NCBI GenBank assembly: GCA_001795455.1
Contig: MGPB01000021.1
Location: 186,001 to 250,000 of the forward strand
Reading direction: 5' to 3'
Source of the DNA: Curvibacter sp. GWA2_63_95
GTDB lineage: Bacteria > Pseudomonadota > Gammaproteobacteria > Burkholderiales > Burkholderiaceae_C
DNA: 64,000 bases
Part shown: piece by piece, positions 1 to 8,307 of the stretch
Layout of the letters: every line of letters starts with the position of its first letter
How positions within the stretch are numbered: the stretch's first letter is position 1
The notes under the pieces: model-generated
What the model was told of the DNA's origin: nothing
Seen by the model: only the letters and a program-made list of their open reading frames with translations
Databases searched by the model: none
Program-made: the position numbers and the translations under genes

Positions 1-564
1 GTGCACCAGGCCCAGGCCTTTGGCCTCGGTGGGGTTGAAGGTTTTGCCTTCCACCAAATAGGGCTGCGCACCCATCAGGCCCAGGTGGCGTGTCATTTTG
101 GTCACGCCGCTGGCGCCGGGCAGCAGGCCCAGGGTCACTTCGGGCAGGCCGAACTGGGTTTTCTTGTCGTCAACGGCAATGCGGTAGTGGCCCACCAGCG
201 CCACCTCCCAGCCACCGCCCAGTGCTGTGCCATTGAGCAGGCTGACCACAGGCTTGCCCAGGGTCTCGATGGTGCGGAAGTTCTTTTTGACGCGCTCGAT
301 CTCTTCAAAGATGCGCGGCGCGTCAGCCGGCGTCAGGCGCATGGCGGCCTTGAGGTCGGCGCCAGCGAAGAAGGTGGTCTTGGCCGACGCCAGCAGGATG
401 CCGGAGATGGCGTCCTTGTCCTGCAGCACGCGCGCGGCCACGGCGTCCATGTCTTCCTGCCACTGCAGGCACATGGTGTTGACGGGGGAGTCCGGCTCGT
501 CGAAGGTGATGGTGGCAATGCCTTTGCCGTCGATGGTTTCCAGGGAATAACGAATGGTTTTCAT
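1..564 (-). CDS. Enoyl-CoA hydratase/3-hydroxyacyl-CoA dehydrogenase, N-terminal part (cut by window edge)
   Basis: The reverse strand is open from an ATG at 564 to the window edge, giving 188 codons with no stop. The translation has a crotonase fold: an oxyanion-hole stretch SAKTTFFAGADLKAA and the glycine-rich segment NGTALGGGWEVAL. This matches the N-terminal hydratase half of FadB/FadJ-type multifunctional beta-oxidation enzymes. The dehydrogenase half would lie beyond the left edge, so a single-domain enoyl-CoA hydratase remains possible. The gene follows the thiolase at 634-1839 on the same strand with 69 bp between them, filled by a dispersed repeat. The pair would catalyse hydration, dehydrogenation and thiolysis of acyl-CoA. 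Confidence 0.85.
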   Translation of the reverse strand, partial: MKTIRYSLETIDGKGIATITFDEPDSPVNTMCLQWQEDMDAVAARVLQDKDAISGILLASAKTTFFAGADLKAAMRLTPADAPRIFEEIERVKKNFRTIETLGKPVVSLLNGTALGGGWEVALVGHYRIAVDDKKTQFGLPEVTLGLLPGASGVTKMTRHLGLMGAQPYLVEGKTFNPTEAKGLGLVH

Positions 565-575
565 GGGGTTAACCT

Positions 576-637
576 GCTATGAAATAAGGAGCTGTTCGCG
601 CAATAAGTACGGGGGCTAGAGGCCTAAAAGGCTTCAA
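576..637 (-). repeat. Dispersed 3'-end repeat, copy A
   Basis: Copy A of the ten-member family (consensus core GCTAT-N7-9-AGC, then GCTGYTYGCGCA, then CACGGGGGCTAGAGGCC). It fills the gap between the thiolase stop codon at 634-636, which it includes, and the downstream hydratase start. Read in the direction of transcription, the CCTCTAGCC arm comes first. It is most similar to the copy inside the YgiQ-type gene at 31356. Confidence 0.85.
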
Positions 638-1839
638 ATTCGCTCGACAATGGTGGCAATGCCCATGCCGCCGCCCACACACAGCGTGGCCAGGCCGTAG
701 CGCAGCTTGCGGCGGTGCAGCTCGTCAATCAGGGTGCCCAGAATCATCGCGCCCGTGGCGCCCAGCGGGTGGCCCAAGGCGATGGCGCCGCCGTTCACGT
801 TCACCTTCTCGTGCGGCACCTTCATCTCCTTCATGAAGCGCATCACCACGGCGGCGAAGGCTTCGTTCACTTCAAACAGATCGATGTCGTCCACCGTCAG
901 CCCCGCCTTGGCCAGCGCCTTGCGCGTGGCGGGCATGGGGCCGGTGAGCATGATGGTGGGGTCGGCCCCGCTCAGCGCGGTGGCCACGATGCGGGCGCGC
1001 GGCGTGAGCTTGTGTGCCTTGGCGGCGGCTTCGTTGCCCACCAGCACGGCGGCTGCGCCATCCACAATGCCCGATGAGTTGCCCGCGTGGTGCACGTGGT
1101 GGATGCGCTCCACCTGCGGGTAGCGGGTCAGCGCCACGGCGTCAAAGCCCATACCGCCCATGTCGGCAAACGCGGGCTTGAGCCCGGCCAGGCCTTCCAG
1201 CGTGGTGCCGGGCTTGATGAACTCGTCGCGCGCCAGAATCGTCAGGCCCAGCGTGTCTTTCACCGGGCGCACTGACGCATCAAAGTAGCCCGCTGCCTGC
1301 GCCTTGGTGGCGCGGCGCTGCGACTCCAGCGCGTAGGCATCCACATCGGCACGGGTAAAGCCTTCCAGCGTGGCAATCAAATCCGCGCCTATGCCTTGGG
1401 GCACAAACAGGGTTTGCGAATTGGTTTCGGGGTCCATGGCCCAGGCACCGCCGTCGGAGCCAATCGGCACGCGGCTCATGCTCTCCACGCCACCCGCCAC
1501 CACCAGGTCTTCCCAGCCCGAGCGCACCTTTTGCGCGGCCATGTTCACGGCCTCCAAGCCGGAGGCACAGAAGCGGTTGATCTGCACACCCGCGGCCTGG
1601 AAGTCCCAGCCCGCCTTGAGCGCGGCCACCTTGGGCAGCACAGCGCCCTGGTCGCCCACGGGCGACACCACACCCATCACCACATCGTCTACCAGCGCGG
1701 TGTCAAAGCCGTTGCGCTGCTGCAGCTCGGTGAGCAGACCGGCCAGCAGGGTGACGGGCTTGACCTCGTGCAGGCTGCCGTCTTTTTTGCCTTTGCCGCG
1801 TGGGGTGCGGATGGCGTCAAACACAAATGCTTCGCTCAT
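634..1839 (-). CDS. Acetyl-CoA C-acyltransferase (thiolase)
   Basis: This 401-aa thiolase removes acetyl-CoA from 3-ketoacyl-CoA in beta-oxidation, or condenses two acetyl-CoA in reverse. The nucleophilic cysteine is C91 in [13 protein letters not shown], the catalytic histidine is H357 in [16 protein letters not shown], and the second cysteine is C387 in LCVGGGMG. All three thiolase signatures are intact and the length is typical. It is transcribed towards the hydratase/dehydrogenase gene and diverges from the acyl-CoA dehydrogenase at 1962. The 122-bp divergent gap contains a large palindrome that may control both sides. FadA-like use is inferred from these neighbours; an acetoacetyl-CoA (PhaA-like) role cannot be excluded. 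Confidence 0.93.
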   Translation of the reverse strand: MSEAFVFDAIRTPRGKGKKDGSLHEVKPVTLLAGLLTELQQRNGFDTALVDDVVMGVVSPVGDQGAVLPKVAALKAGWDFQAAGVQINRFCASGLEAVNMAAQKVRSGWEDLVVAGGVESMSRVPIGSDGGAWAMDPETNSQTLFVPQGIGADLIATLEGFTRADVDAYALESQRRATKAQAAGYFDASVRPVKDTLGLTILARDEFIKPGTTLEGLAGLKPAFADMGGMGFDAVALTRYPQVERIHHVHHAGNSSGIVDGAAAVLVGNEAAAKAHKLTPRARIVATALSGADPTIMLTGPMPATRKALAKAGLTVDDIDLFEVNEAFAAVVMRFMKEMKVPHEKVNVNGGAIALGHPLGATGAMILGTLIDELHRRKLRYGLATLCVGGGMGIATIVERI

Positions 1840-1908
1840 GGGGTGTCTCCTCGGGTGGTTTGTGCGCAGGGCGGGGCCTGTCGGTTTCGGCTGGAATGCA
1901 GTATATTC

Positions 1909-1936
1909 TTTTTACCAAGCAAATGCTTTGTAAAAA
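1909..1936. promoter_or_regulatory. 28-bp palindromic operator candidate between divergent beta-oxidation genes
   Basis: Two 13-bp arms, TTTTTACCAAGCA and TGCTTTGTAAAAA, are separated by two bases and differ from perfect symmetry at one position. The site is AT-rich in a GC-rich background and lies 26 bp upstream of the acyl-CoA dehydrogenase start and 70 bp upstream of the thiolase start. Such a dyad is typical of TetR-type regulators of fatty-acid degradation, but no regulator gene is adjacent. Confidence 0.6.
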
Positions 1937-1961
1937 TATGCACATGACCCGAGGAAACCCC

Positions 1962-3125
1962 ATGATTGAACGCACCCTGTTTTCCCCCGAACACGAATCC
2001 TTTCGCGACAGCTTTCGCCGCTTTATGGAGAAAGAGATAGCCCCTTTCCACGCCGATTGGGAAGAGCAGGGCTATGTGGCGCGCGAGGTGTGGAACAAGG
2101 CCGGAGAGAACGGCTACCTGTGCATGTCCATGCCCGAAGAATTTGGCGGCTCCGAGGCGGACAAGCTGTACTCGGTGATCCAGATGGAAGAGCTGGCGCG
2201 GGGTGGCTTTACTGGCATAGGTTTTGGGCTGCACAGCGAGATCGTGGCGCCTTACATCCTGCACTACGGCACGCCCGAGCAGAAGGCCAAGTACTTGCCC
2301 AAGCTGGCGACCGGCGAGATGGTGGGCGCCATCGCCATGAGCGAGCCCGCCGCAGGCTCCGACCTGCAGGGCATCAAGGCCACGGCCATCCAGCAGGCCG
2401 ACGGCAGCTACCTGCTCAACGGCAGCAAAACCTTCATTACCAATGGCTGGCACGCGGACCTGGTGGTCGTGGTGGCCAAGACCAACCCGGCCGCGGGCGG
2501 CAAAGGCACCAGCCTGATGCTGGTGGAGCGCGGCATGCCGGGCTTTAGCGTGGGCAAGCGGCTCAAGAAGGTGGGCATGAAGGCGCAAGACACTTCGGAG
2601 CTGTTCTTTGACAACGTGAAGCTGGGCCCCGAGCACTTGCTGGGCGGCAAGGCCCATGAGAACCGGGGCTTTATCTGCCTCATGGAGCAGCTGCCCTGGG
2701 AGCGCCTGCAGATCGCCGTGGGTGCGGTGGCTTCTGCGCAGGCCGCCATTGACTGGACGGTGGACTACGTGAAGGAACGCAAGGTGTTTGGCCAGCCAGT
2801 GGCCAGCTTCCAGAACACCCGCTTTACCTTGGCCGAGCTGCAGACCGAGGTGCAGGTGGCGCGCGTGTTTGTGGACAAGTGCTGTGAGCTGGTCTGCCAG
2901 GACAAGCTGGACACCGCCACCGCCAGCATGGCCAAGTACTGGACCACCGACCTGCAGTGCAAAGTGATGGATGAATGTGTGCAGTTGTTTGGCGGCTACG
3001 GCTACATGTGGGAATACCCGATTGCCCGCGCCTATGCCGATGCGCGCGTGCAGCGCATCTACGGCGGCACCAACGAGATCATGAAAGAGGTGATCACGCG
3101 GTCCATGGGCCTGGGCGGCAAGTAG
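1962..3125 (+). CDS. Acyl-CoA dehydrogenase
   Basis: This 387-aa flavoprotein catalyses the first, FAD-dependent step of acyl-CoA beta-oxidation. It has the full family layout: an N-terminal helical domain, the middle beta domain with AIAMSEPAAGSDLQGIKA and FITNGWHADLVVV, and a C-terminal domain ending with QLFGGYGYMWEYPIARAYAD and RIYGGTNEIMKEVI. The frame is open further upstream, but the ATG at 1962 has a GAGG ribosome-binding sequence 7 bases before it and gives the normal family N-terminus. It diverges from the thiolase and probably shares its operator. Substrate chain length cannot be read from the sequence. Confidence 0.92.
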   Translation: MIERTLFSPEHESFRDSFRRFMEKEIAPFHADWEEQGYVAREVWNKAGENGYLCMSMPEEFGGSEADKLYSVIQMEELARGGFTGIGFGLHSEIVAPYILHYGTPEQKAKYLPKLATGEMVGAIAMSEPAAGSDLQGIKATAIQQADGSYLLNGSKTFITNGWHADLVVVVAKTNPAAGGKGTSLMLVERGMPGFSVGKRLKKVGMKAQDTSELFFDNVKLGPEHLLGGKAHENRGFICLMEQLPWERLQIAVGAVASAQAAIDWTVDYVKERKVFGQPVASFQNTRFTLAELQTEVQVARVFVDKCCELVCQDKLDTATASMAKYWTTDLQCKVMDECVQLFGGYGYMWEYPIARAYADARVQRIYGGTNEIMKEVITRSMGLGGK

Positions 3126-3165
3126 GGCTTGGGGCAGTGCATCGCCAGGGGGCGTTGTCCAAGCA

Positions 3166-3182
3166 GGGCAGTTGTACTGCCC
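3166..3182. terminator. Small hairpin between convergent genes
   Basis: GGGCAGT and ACTGCCC form a perfect 7-bp stem with a 3-base loop. It sits between the ends of the acyl-CoA dehydrogenase (3125) and the HupE-like gene (3189). There is no T-run, so termination is only a possibility. Confidence 0.35.
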
Positions 3183-3188
3183 CCTGGT

Positions 3189-4340
3189 TCACGAGGCGCT
3201 GATCAGTCGCAGGTCCAGCGTCCGCTCTGCCAGCCAGACCAGGGCAATCGCCATGGTGAGCAGCGAGCCGCCCACAAAGATGCCACGGCGGTACGCGGGG
3301 GTGTTGCGCAGCCAAAAGATCAGGGGCAAAAACACCGCCACGATGGCCAGTTGCCCCACCTCCACACCCAGGTTGAAGCCCACCAGGCTTAGCACCAGCG
3401 TCTCTTGCGGCAGGCCCAGCTCGGCCAGCACGCTGGCGAAGCCAAAGCCATGAATCAGGCCAAAACCAAAGGCCACCATCCAGCGCCGCTCACCCACCAC
3501 CGGCCACAGGTTGTTGGCCGCCGCCAGTAGGACGGAGAGCGCAATCGCCGACTCCACCCAGCGCGAAGGCAGCTCCACCACACGCAGCGCCGCCAGCGAC
3601 AGCGTGATGGAGTGGGCTGCCGTGAACGCGGTGACCACCCACAGCACCTCACGCAGTGCATCGCGAAAGCGGCCCACACCCTGCCACACACCCGCCCGGC
3701 GCACCAGCACCACGGGCAGTAGCAGCGAGAGCAAGAACAGGATGTGGTCAAACCCGATCCAGATGTGCCAGACGCCTTGCACCAGAAACTGGCCAAACTG
3801 TGTCAGGCGCGATGCATCGCCCACGGCAAAGCGCTGTTGTGCGGTGTCCGGGGCCAGCACGGCGGAGTGGGTCAATCCGTCCAGCTCCAGCCGCAGCAGG
3901 CCGCGGTGCAACGCGTCCTGCTCAAACAGCAGGCGGTAGTGCAGGGCCAGATCGCCCTTAGCTGCGGGGCACTGGCCTTGCAGGGTGAGCACGGCATAGG
4001 CGCCATCGGTGTGGGTGTCCACCTGGTGTTGGGTGACCTGCAGCGGGCAGGTACCACCGCGCTCCAGTGTGAGCGCGCTGGTGGCCCAGGCCGCAATGTC
4101 AGCGTGGCGGGCACGCAGCTCGCCCCAGGTGATGTCGCCGTTGCCGTCGGCATCCAACCCCAAAGCAAAGTCGATATCGCGCAAGGCAATGTCCCACTGG
4201 CCCGACACCTCTGCGCCGCTGACCTGGAGCACCAGGTAGCTGTCACTGGCCTTGTGGGCCCAGGCGGGCAGGGCGCACAGCAACAGGGCGCACAGCAACA
4301 GGGCGCTCAGGCCAACGTGCCAAAGGGCTCGCCAGTTCAT
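3189..4340 (-). CDS. HupE/UreJ family membrane protein
   Basis: This 383-aa protein starts with a signal peptide (residues 1-28, ending PAWA) and has a periplasmic N-terminal half with an EF-hand-like stretch (GLDADGNGDITWGE). It then has about six membrane helices with the HupE/UreJ pattern HIWIGFDHILFLLSLLLP, HSITLSLAAL and GLIHGFGFASVLAELGLP. HupE/UreJ proteins are associated with nickel uptake or metalloprotein systems, but this larger secreted-domain subfamily is uncharacterised and no hydrogenase or urease gene is nearby. Its start overlaps the end of the TPR gene by 4 bp (ATGA), so the two are translationally coupled. A 15-bp tandem duplication lies in the signal-peptide codons. Confidence 0.8.
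   Translation of the reverse strand: MNWRALWHVGLSALLLCALLLCALPAWAHKASDSYLVLQVSGAEVSGQWDIALRDIDFALGLDADGNGDITWGELRARHADIAAWATSALTLERGGTCPLQVTQHQVDTHTDGAYAVLTLQGQCPAAKGDLALHYRLLFEQDALHRGLLRLELDGLTHSAVLAPDTAQQRFAVGDASRLTQFGQFLVQGVWHIWIGFDHILFLLSLLLPVVLVRRAGVWQGVGRFRDALREVLWVVTAFTAAHSITLSLAALRVVELPSRWVESAIALSVLLAAANNLWPVVGERRWMVAFGFGLIHGFGFASVLAELGLPQETLVLSLVGFNLGVEVGQLAIVAVFLPLIFWLRNTPAYRRGIFVGGSLLTMAIALVWLAERTLDLRLISAS
4271..4300. repeat. 15-bp tandem repeat in signal-peptide codons
   Basis: GGGCGCACAGCAACA occurs twice head to tail and is followed by a partial third unit. On the coding (reverse) strand it encodes repeated Leu-Leu-Cys-Ala-Leu in the hydrophobic core of the HupE-like signal peptide. 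Because the unit length is a multiple of three, slippage would lengthen or shorten the core without a frameshift. Confidence 0.8.
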
Positions 4341-5551
4341 GGCTTTCCTTCCGCCAGACGGAGCAGGCGCCTGTCTTCAAAGCCGCTGCGCGCCAACCAG
4401 TCGCGCGCGGCTTGGGCGCCAGCCGGGTCTTGGGCTGCCTGGGCTGCTTCCAGCAGCACGCGGGCGTCGCGGGGTTCGCGTTGGATGGCGTAGTTCTCTT
4501 GTGCCAGGCGCAGTGCGGTGCGTGGGGCTTTGCGCAGCACCAGCTCAAAACGGGCTTCTTCGGCGCGGTGGGTGGTGTCACCGCGCGCGCGGGCTGCGCT
4601 AAACCGGTCGCGCAGCATGTCTTGGTGGCGTTTCGCTGCAGGCAAGTGGAGGGCCGCTTCAGCCTCGGCCAGGCGCAGCAGCAGGCTGTCGGCAGACTCC
4701 CAGTTGGCCAGCAACTTCACCACGTCGGCGGTCTGTCCGTTGTCCAGCAGAAAGTCGGACCACGCCGCCAGCAGGTACACATCGTCCCGACCTAGCGCCA
4801 GGGCTTCTTGGTAGTGTGCGCGGGCCTTGGCCGTATGGCCTTGCCAGGCAGCTACTTCGCCCAGGCGGGTCAGCAGCCACAGGCGGTTGCCCGCATCACG
4901 GCTGAGCTGCAGTGCGTTTTGCAAGGTGGCGTACCCGGCCTCCAGTTGCCCGCCGTAGGCCTGGGCCAAGCCCAGGCAGCCACCGGCCAGTGCCTCCCGC
5001 CCCAGGCGCTGCAGGGCTGTGCATTCCTGGCGTGCGGCCTGGTAGTCTGCCTGCACCAAAAAAATGGCACCGCGCCAGGCGTGGGCCACCGCGTAGTCCG
5101 GGTCCCGTTGCAGCGCACTGGCAAAGTCCTGTAGCGCTCCGGCAAAGTCGTGGCGGTACTGGCGCAGCATGCCGCGCAAGGTGAGCAGATCGGGTGTCAG
5201 GGGGCCGACAAAACGGCCTACCACCGCCTCGGCGTAACCGACGTAACGCGGATCTCCCCGGGCGGCGGCCAGTGCAAAGTAGCGCCGGGCCAAGTCGCTT
5301 ACCCCTTGTGCCTCGTTGGGGGACTGGGCCAAGGCGGCACGCAGCGCGGCCAGCTCGCGGGCCGTGGTATCGGTGGGGCGTGTGGGCAGTTTCTCCAGCA
5401 CCTGGGTGTCGCTGCGCGGGGTGTAGGGTTCTGCCAGAGCTGCGCCGGCCAGCGCAAGCAGTAGGCTGGCGGCGGCACCCGTGAAAACCCTAGTGCGGTA
5501 TGAACCTGTCAACCAAACGATTTCCATGGGTGTTGTAGAGTGAGTTGTCAC
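4337..5551 (-). CDS. Secreted tetratricopeptide-repeat protein
   Basis: This is a 404-aa protein with an N-terminal hydrophobic signal segment (about residues 20-41, ending ALAEP), followed by a helical array of TPR units. Recognisable units include DFAGALQDFASALQRDPDYA, AVAHAWRGAIFLVQADYQAA and GHTAKARAHYQEALALGRDD. It probably acts as a periplasmic scaffold for its partner HupE-like protein, with which it overlaps by 4 bp. An internal ATG eight codons downstream (about 5527) may be the true start, as it places the hydrophobic segment nearer the N-terminus. The substrate or partner is unknown. Confidence 0.75.
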   Translation of the reverse strand: MTTHSTTPMEIVWLTGSYRTRVFTGAAASLLLALAGAALAEPYTPRSDTQVLEKLPTRPTDTTARELAALRAALAQSPNEAQGVSDLARRYFALAAARGDPRYVGYAEAVVGRFVGPLTPDLLTLRGMLRQYRHDFAGALQDFASALQRDPDYAVAHAWRGAIFLVQADYQAARQECTALQRLGREALAGGCLGLAQAYGGQLEAGYATLQNALQLSRDAGNRLWLLTRLGEVAAWQGHTAKARAHYQEALALGRDDVYLLAAWSDFLLDNGQTADVVKLLANWESADSLLLRLAEAEAALHLPAAKRHQDMLRDRFSAARARGDTTHRAEEARFELVLRKAPRTALRLAQENYAIQREPRDARVLLEAAQAAQDPAGAQAARDWLARSGFEDRRLLRLAEGKP

Positions 5552-5594
5552 CTATTGTGGTGGCAGCTAACCATCGAGTCATTGGAGTTTACCC

Positions 5595-5780
5595 ATGAAC
5601 AAGCTACTGTCAGTTGTAATTGCCGCCGCCTTTGCCACCCTGTCTTTCAGTGCATTCGCTGCCTCCCACGGGGGGGCGATGGACGACAAGAAAATGGAAG
5701 AGTGCAAAAAGATGGACGAGAAAAAAGCGGACGACAAGATGAAGGCGGAATGCAAGAAGATGATGGAGAAAAAGAAGTAA
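5595..5780 (+). CDS. Small secreted Met/Lys/Asp-rich protein
   Basis: This is a 61-residue protein with a clear signal peptide (residues 1-22, ending AFA) and a mature part of about 39 residues made almost only of Lys, Met, Asp, Glu and Ala, plus two cysteines in the repeated ECKKM motif. It resembles the short pentapeptide MXKDX-type secreted proteins common in Burkholderiales, whose function is unknown. The methionine, acidic and cysteine content would suit metal binding, but that is inference. It has its own strong terminator at 5803-5832 and diverges from the TPR gene, so it is probably monocistronic. Confidence 0.75.
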   Translation: MNKLLSVVIAAAFATLSFSAFAASHGGAMDDKKMEECKKMDEKKADDKMKAECKKMMEKKK

Positions 5781-5802
5781 ACCTGCGGGTTTTCTTTCCC
5801 CT

Positions 5803-5832
5803 AAAAAGCGGGCTTGGCGGCCCGCTTTTTTT
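5803..5832 (+). terminator. Rho-independent terminator
   Basis: AAAAAGCGGGC and GCCCGCTTTTT form an 11-bp stem with a 6-base loop, followed by further T residues. It starts 23 bp after the stop codon of the small secreted protein. Confidence 0.9.
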
Positions 5833-5890
5833 ATGCCCGGCCCGGGCGGCGGGGTCCGCTACACTGCGGCCAAAACCCAGGAGCCCCGCC

Positions 5891-6358
5891 ATGCCCATTG
5901 CCACTGCCGAACACGCCCTCACGCTGGAGCGCACCCTTCCTGTCTCGCGTTCCAAAGTCTGGCGCTGCTGGACCGAGCCAGCGCTCTTGGTGCAGTGGTT
6001 TTGCCCCAAACCCTGGGGCGTGAGCGAAGCGGTCATGGAACTGCGCAGTGGCGGGCGCTTTTTCACCCACATGGCGGGCCCCAACGGCGAGCAGGTACCC
6101 AACGAAGGCGTGTTTCTGGAGCTGGTAGCGGAGCATAAATTGGTGTTTACCGATGCTTTCCAGGCGGGCTGGGTGCCGGCCAAGCCGTTTATGGTGGGTG
6201 AAATCACGCTGCAAGATACCGCTGAGGGCCACACGCGCTACATCGCACGTGCGCTGCACTGGAGCGCCGATGACAAGGCCCAGCATGAGGCCATGGGCTT
6301 TCATGTGGGTTGGGGCGCGGCCACCGACCAACTGCTGGCGCTGGCGCAGACGCTGTGA
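5891..6358 (+). CDS. SRPBCC family protein (AHSA1-like START domain)
   Basis: This is a 155-aa single-domain protein of the Bet v1/START superfamily, AHSA1 subgroup. The hallmark start LERTLPVSRSKVWRCWTEP is followed by LVQWFCPKPWG and the strand GGRFFTHMAGPNGE, and it ends in a long C-terminal helix. Such proteins form a hydrophobic ligand pocket, and their substrates are usually unknown. The ATG at 5891 follows the terminator by about 60 bp. Its TGA overlaps the GTG start of the thioesterase gene by 4 bp, so it heads a three-gene coupled operon. Confidence 0.85.
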   Translation: MPIATAEHALTLERTLPVSRSKVWRCWTEPALLVQWFCPKPWGVSEAVMELRSGGRFFTHMAGPNGEQVPNEGVFLELVAEHKLVFTDAFQAGWVPAKPFMVGEITLQDTAEGHTRYIARALHWSADDKAQHEAMGFHVGWGAATDQLLALAQTL

Positions 6359-6819
6359 GTGCTCTTGCCAACCCGGGTGCCGGGCCCCAACTCCCCAACG
6401 CCTTTCCCATTCGCATCTACTGGGAAGACACCGACGCCGGCGGTGTGGTGTTCTATGCCAACTACCTGAAGTTCTTTGAGCGTGCCCGCACCGAGTGGCT
6501 GCGCGCAGCCGGCGTGGGCCAGCAGTCCCTGCGCGACGAAACCGGCGCCATGTTTGTGGTGGCCGAGGTGCAGATGCGCTACCTGGCCCCGGCCAAGCTG
6601 GACGACCTGATCGCTGTGGGGGTGCAAGTGGCCGAGCAGGGCGCTGCCAGCATGGTGCTGGTGCAAGAGGCCTGGCGTGGCGACACGCTGCTGGCCCAGG
6701 GCCGCATTCGCATTGGCTGCGTGCAGGCCGACACCCTCAAGCCCCGACGCATACCGGCGCAAGTGCTGCAAGCCATTGGTGCCGTCCCCAGTTCCACTAT
6801 TGACAGGACATCCGCATGA
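6355..6819 (+). CDS. ybgC: Tol-Pal system-associated acyl-CoA thioesterase (YbgC)
   Basis: This 154-aa hot-dog-fold thioesterase carries the YbgC signature IYWEDTDAGGVVFYANYLKF, with the catalytic aspartate, and then FERARTEWLR. YbgC hydrolyses short-chain or phospholipid-related acyl-CoA and is normally encoded with tolQRAB. Here it is away from tol genes, in an operon with an SRPBCC protein and an aldo/keto reductase. The start is a GTG at 6355 that overlaps the previous TGA. An ATG further upstream in frame would overlap the SRPBCC gene deeply and is less likely. Its own stop overlaps the next ATG by 4 bp. Confidence 0.88.
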   Translation: MSALANPGAGPQLPNAFPIRIYWEDTDAGGVVFYANYLKFFERARTEWLRAAGVGQQSLRDETGAMFVVAEVQMRYLAPAKLDDLIAVGVQVAEQGAASMVLVQEAWRGDTLLAQGRIRIGCVQADTLKPRRIPAQVLQAIGAVPSSTIDRTSA

Positions 6820-7808
6820 AACATCGCACCCTGGGCCAGGCCCACACCCCCGTAGCCGCCCTGGGGCTGGGTTGCATGGGCATGAGCGAGTTCTATGGCG
6901 CCAGTGATGACACACAGTCGCTGCAAACCTTGCAGCGCGCGCTGGAACTGGGCATCAACTTCTGGGACACGGCAGACACCTACGGCTTCGGCCACAACGA
7001 AAGTTTGCTGGGCCGCTTCATCGCCCAAGGCGGGTCAGCGCTGCGCCAGCAACTGGTCATTGCTACCAAATTTGGCATCGTGCGCCAGGAGGGGCAATAC
7101 GAGCGCCGCATCGACAACACGCCGGCCTACATCCGCAGCGCCTGCGAGGCCTCGTTGCGCCGCCTGCAGGTAGACACCATCGACCTGTACTACTGCCACC
7201 GGCGTAACCCGGAGGTGCCGATGGAAGACATGGTGGGTGCCATGGCCGAGCTGGTGCAGGCCGGCAAGGTGCGGCAGATTGGCCTGTCCGAGGTGTCGGC
7301 CAGCAGCTTGCGCCGGGCCCATGCGGTGCACCCGATTGCGGCGGTGCAGAGTGAATATTCGCTGTGGGCGCGTGAACCCGAGCAAGAGCTGCTGCAGACC
7401 TGCGCCGAGCTGGGCACCAGCTTTGTGGCCTACAGCCCGCTGGGCCGCGCCTTCCTTACCGGCACGCTGGACACCACGGCATTGGCCAACAACGACTTTC
7501 GCAAAATCCTGCCGCGCATCAACGGTGATGCCGAAGCAGCCAACCGCCTGCTGGTGGACGCCCTGGGACGCTTTGCCGCGGCACGTGGGGCCAGCAATGC
7601 GCAGATCGCGCTGGCCTGGCTGTTGCACAAACACCCGCATGTGCTGCCCATCCCCGGCACACGGCGCATTGCCTACCTGGAGCAAAACGCAGCGGCCACT
7701 GAGCTCAGGCTGAGTGCCAACGAGGTGGCCGAGCTGGACCAGATGTTCTCCCCCGACAAGGTGGCCGGGGCACGCTACCCGGATGCGGGCATGGTGGGGA
7801 TTGAGTAG
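6816..7808 (+). CDS. Aldo/keto reductase
   Basis: This is a 330-aa NADPH-dependent oxidoreductase of the (beta/alpha)8 barrel AKR superfamily. The catalytic tetrad is visible as D51 and Y56 in FWDTADTYGFG, K85 in VIATKFGI and H128 in DLYYCHRRNP. The cofactor region IPGTRRIAYLEQN is near the C-terminus. The N-terminal GLGCMGMSEFYG is typical of the AKR13-like (YhdN/IolS-like) group that reduces aldehydes and ketones. It overlaps ybgC by 4 bp and is the last gene of the operon. Its stop codon directly abuts the stop codon of the convergent MerR gene with no gap. Confidence 0.9.
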   Translation: MKHRTLGQAHTPVAALGLGCMGMSEFYGASDDTQSLQTLQRALELGINFWDTADTYGFGHNESLLGRFIAQGGSALRQQLVIATKFGIVRQEGQYERRIDNTPAYIRSACEASLRRLQVDTIDLYYCHRRNPEVPMEDMVGAMAELVQAGKVRQIGLSEVSASSLRRAHAVHPIAAVQSEYSLWAREPEQELLQTCAELGTSFVAYSPLGRAFLTGTLDTTALANNDFRKILPRINGDAEAANRLLVDALGRFAAARGASNAQIALAWLLHKHPHVLPIPGTRRIAYLEQNAAATELRLSANEVAELDQMFSPDKVAGARYPDAGMVGIE

Positions 7809-8279
7809 TTAGCGCGCCCGCTGCCCCCGGGCGTGGCTGCCGTGCACATGGCCCGGCGCACGGGGTGCCTGCGCCGGTTGGGCACGGGCCGTTGCCGACA
7901 GCTCATTCAAGATGCCGCAGTGCGCGGCTTCCTGTGTCACCAGACACTGTTCGCGCAGGGTTTTGAGCTGCTGCTCCAGTGCGCGCAATTCCTGGATGCG
8001 CTGGGCCACATGGCCGATGTGTTCGTCCAGCAGCGCGTTGACCTGTGCGCAGTTGTCTTCGGGCGCATCTTTGAAGCCCAGCAGCGTGCGGATTTCGTCC
8101 AGCGTCATGTCCAGCGAGCGGCAATGGCGGATGAAGGACAGCCGCTCGATGTGGTTGGCACCGTAAATGCGGTAGTTGCCTTCGGTGCGCAGCGGCGTGG
8201 GCAGCAGGCCCTCGCGTTCGTAGTAACGCACGGTCTCTACCTGTGTGCCGGTGGCCTTGGCCAGTTCACCGATTTTCAT
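7809..8279 (-). CDS. MerR family transcriptional regulator (CadR/PbrR-like)
   Basis: This 156-aa regulator has the N-terminal winged helix KIGELAKATGTQVETVRYYE (up to about residue 70) and a coiled-coil dimerisation helix. Three C-terminal-half cysteines (in DNCAQV, REQCLV and AAHCGI) and a His-rich tail match Cd(II)/Pb(II)-responsive MerR proteins. The ATG at 8279 gives the canonical MKIGELAK start; an in-frame ATG six codons upstream is possible. A MerR-type dyad lies just upstream at 8308-8328. No metal efflux ATPase or exporter is adjacent, so the target gene is not evident here. Confidence 0.85.
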   Translation of the reverse strand: MKIGELAKATGTQVETVRYYEREGLLPTPLRTEGNYRIYGANHIERLSFIRHCRSLDMTLDEIRTLLGFKDAPEDNCAQVNALLDEHIGHVAQRIQELRALEQQLKTLREQCLVTQEAAHCGILNELSATARAQPAQAPRAPGHVHGSHARGQRAR

Positions 8280-8307
8280 TGCCAGCTCCTCTTCCATGCA
8301 GGGTTAG

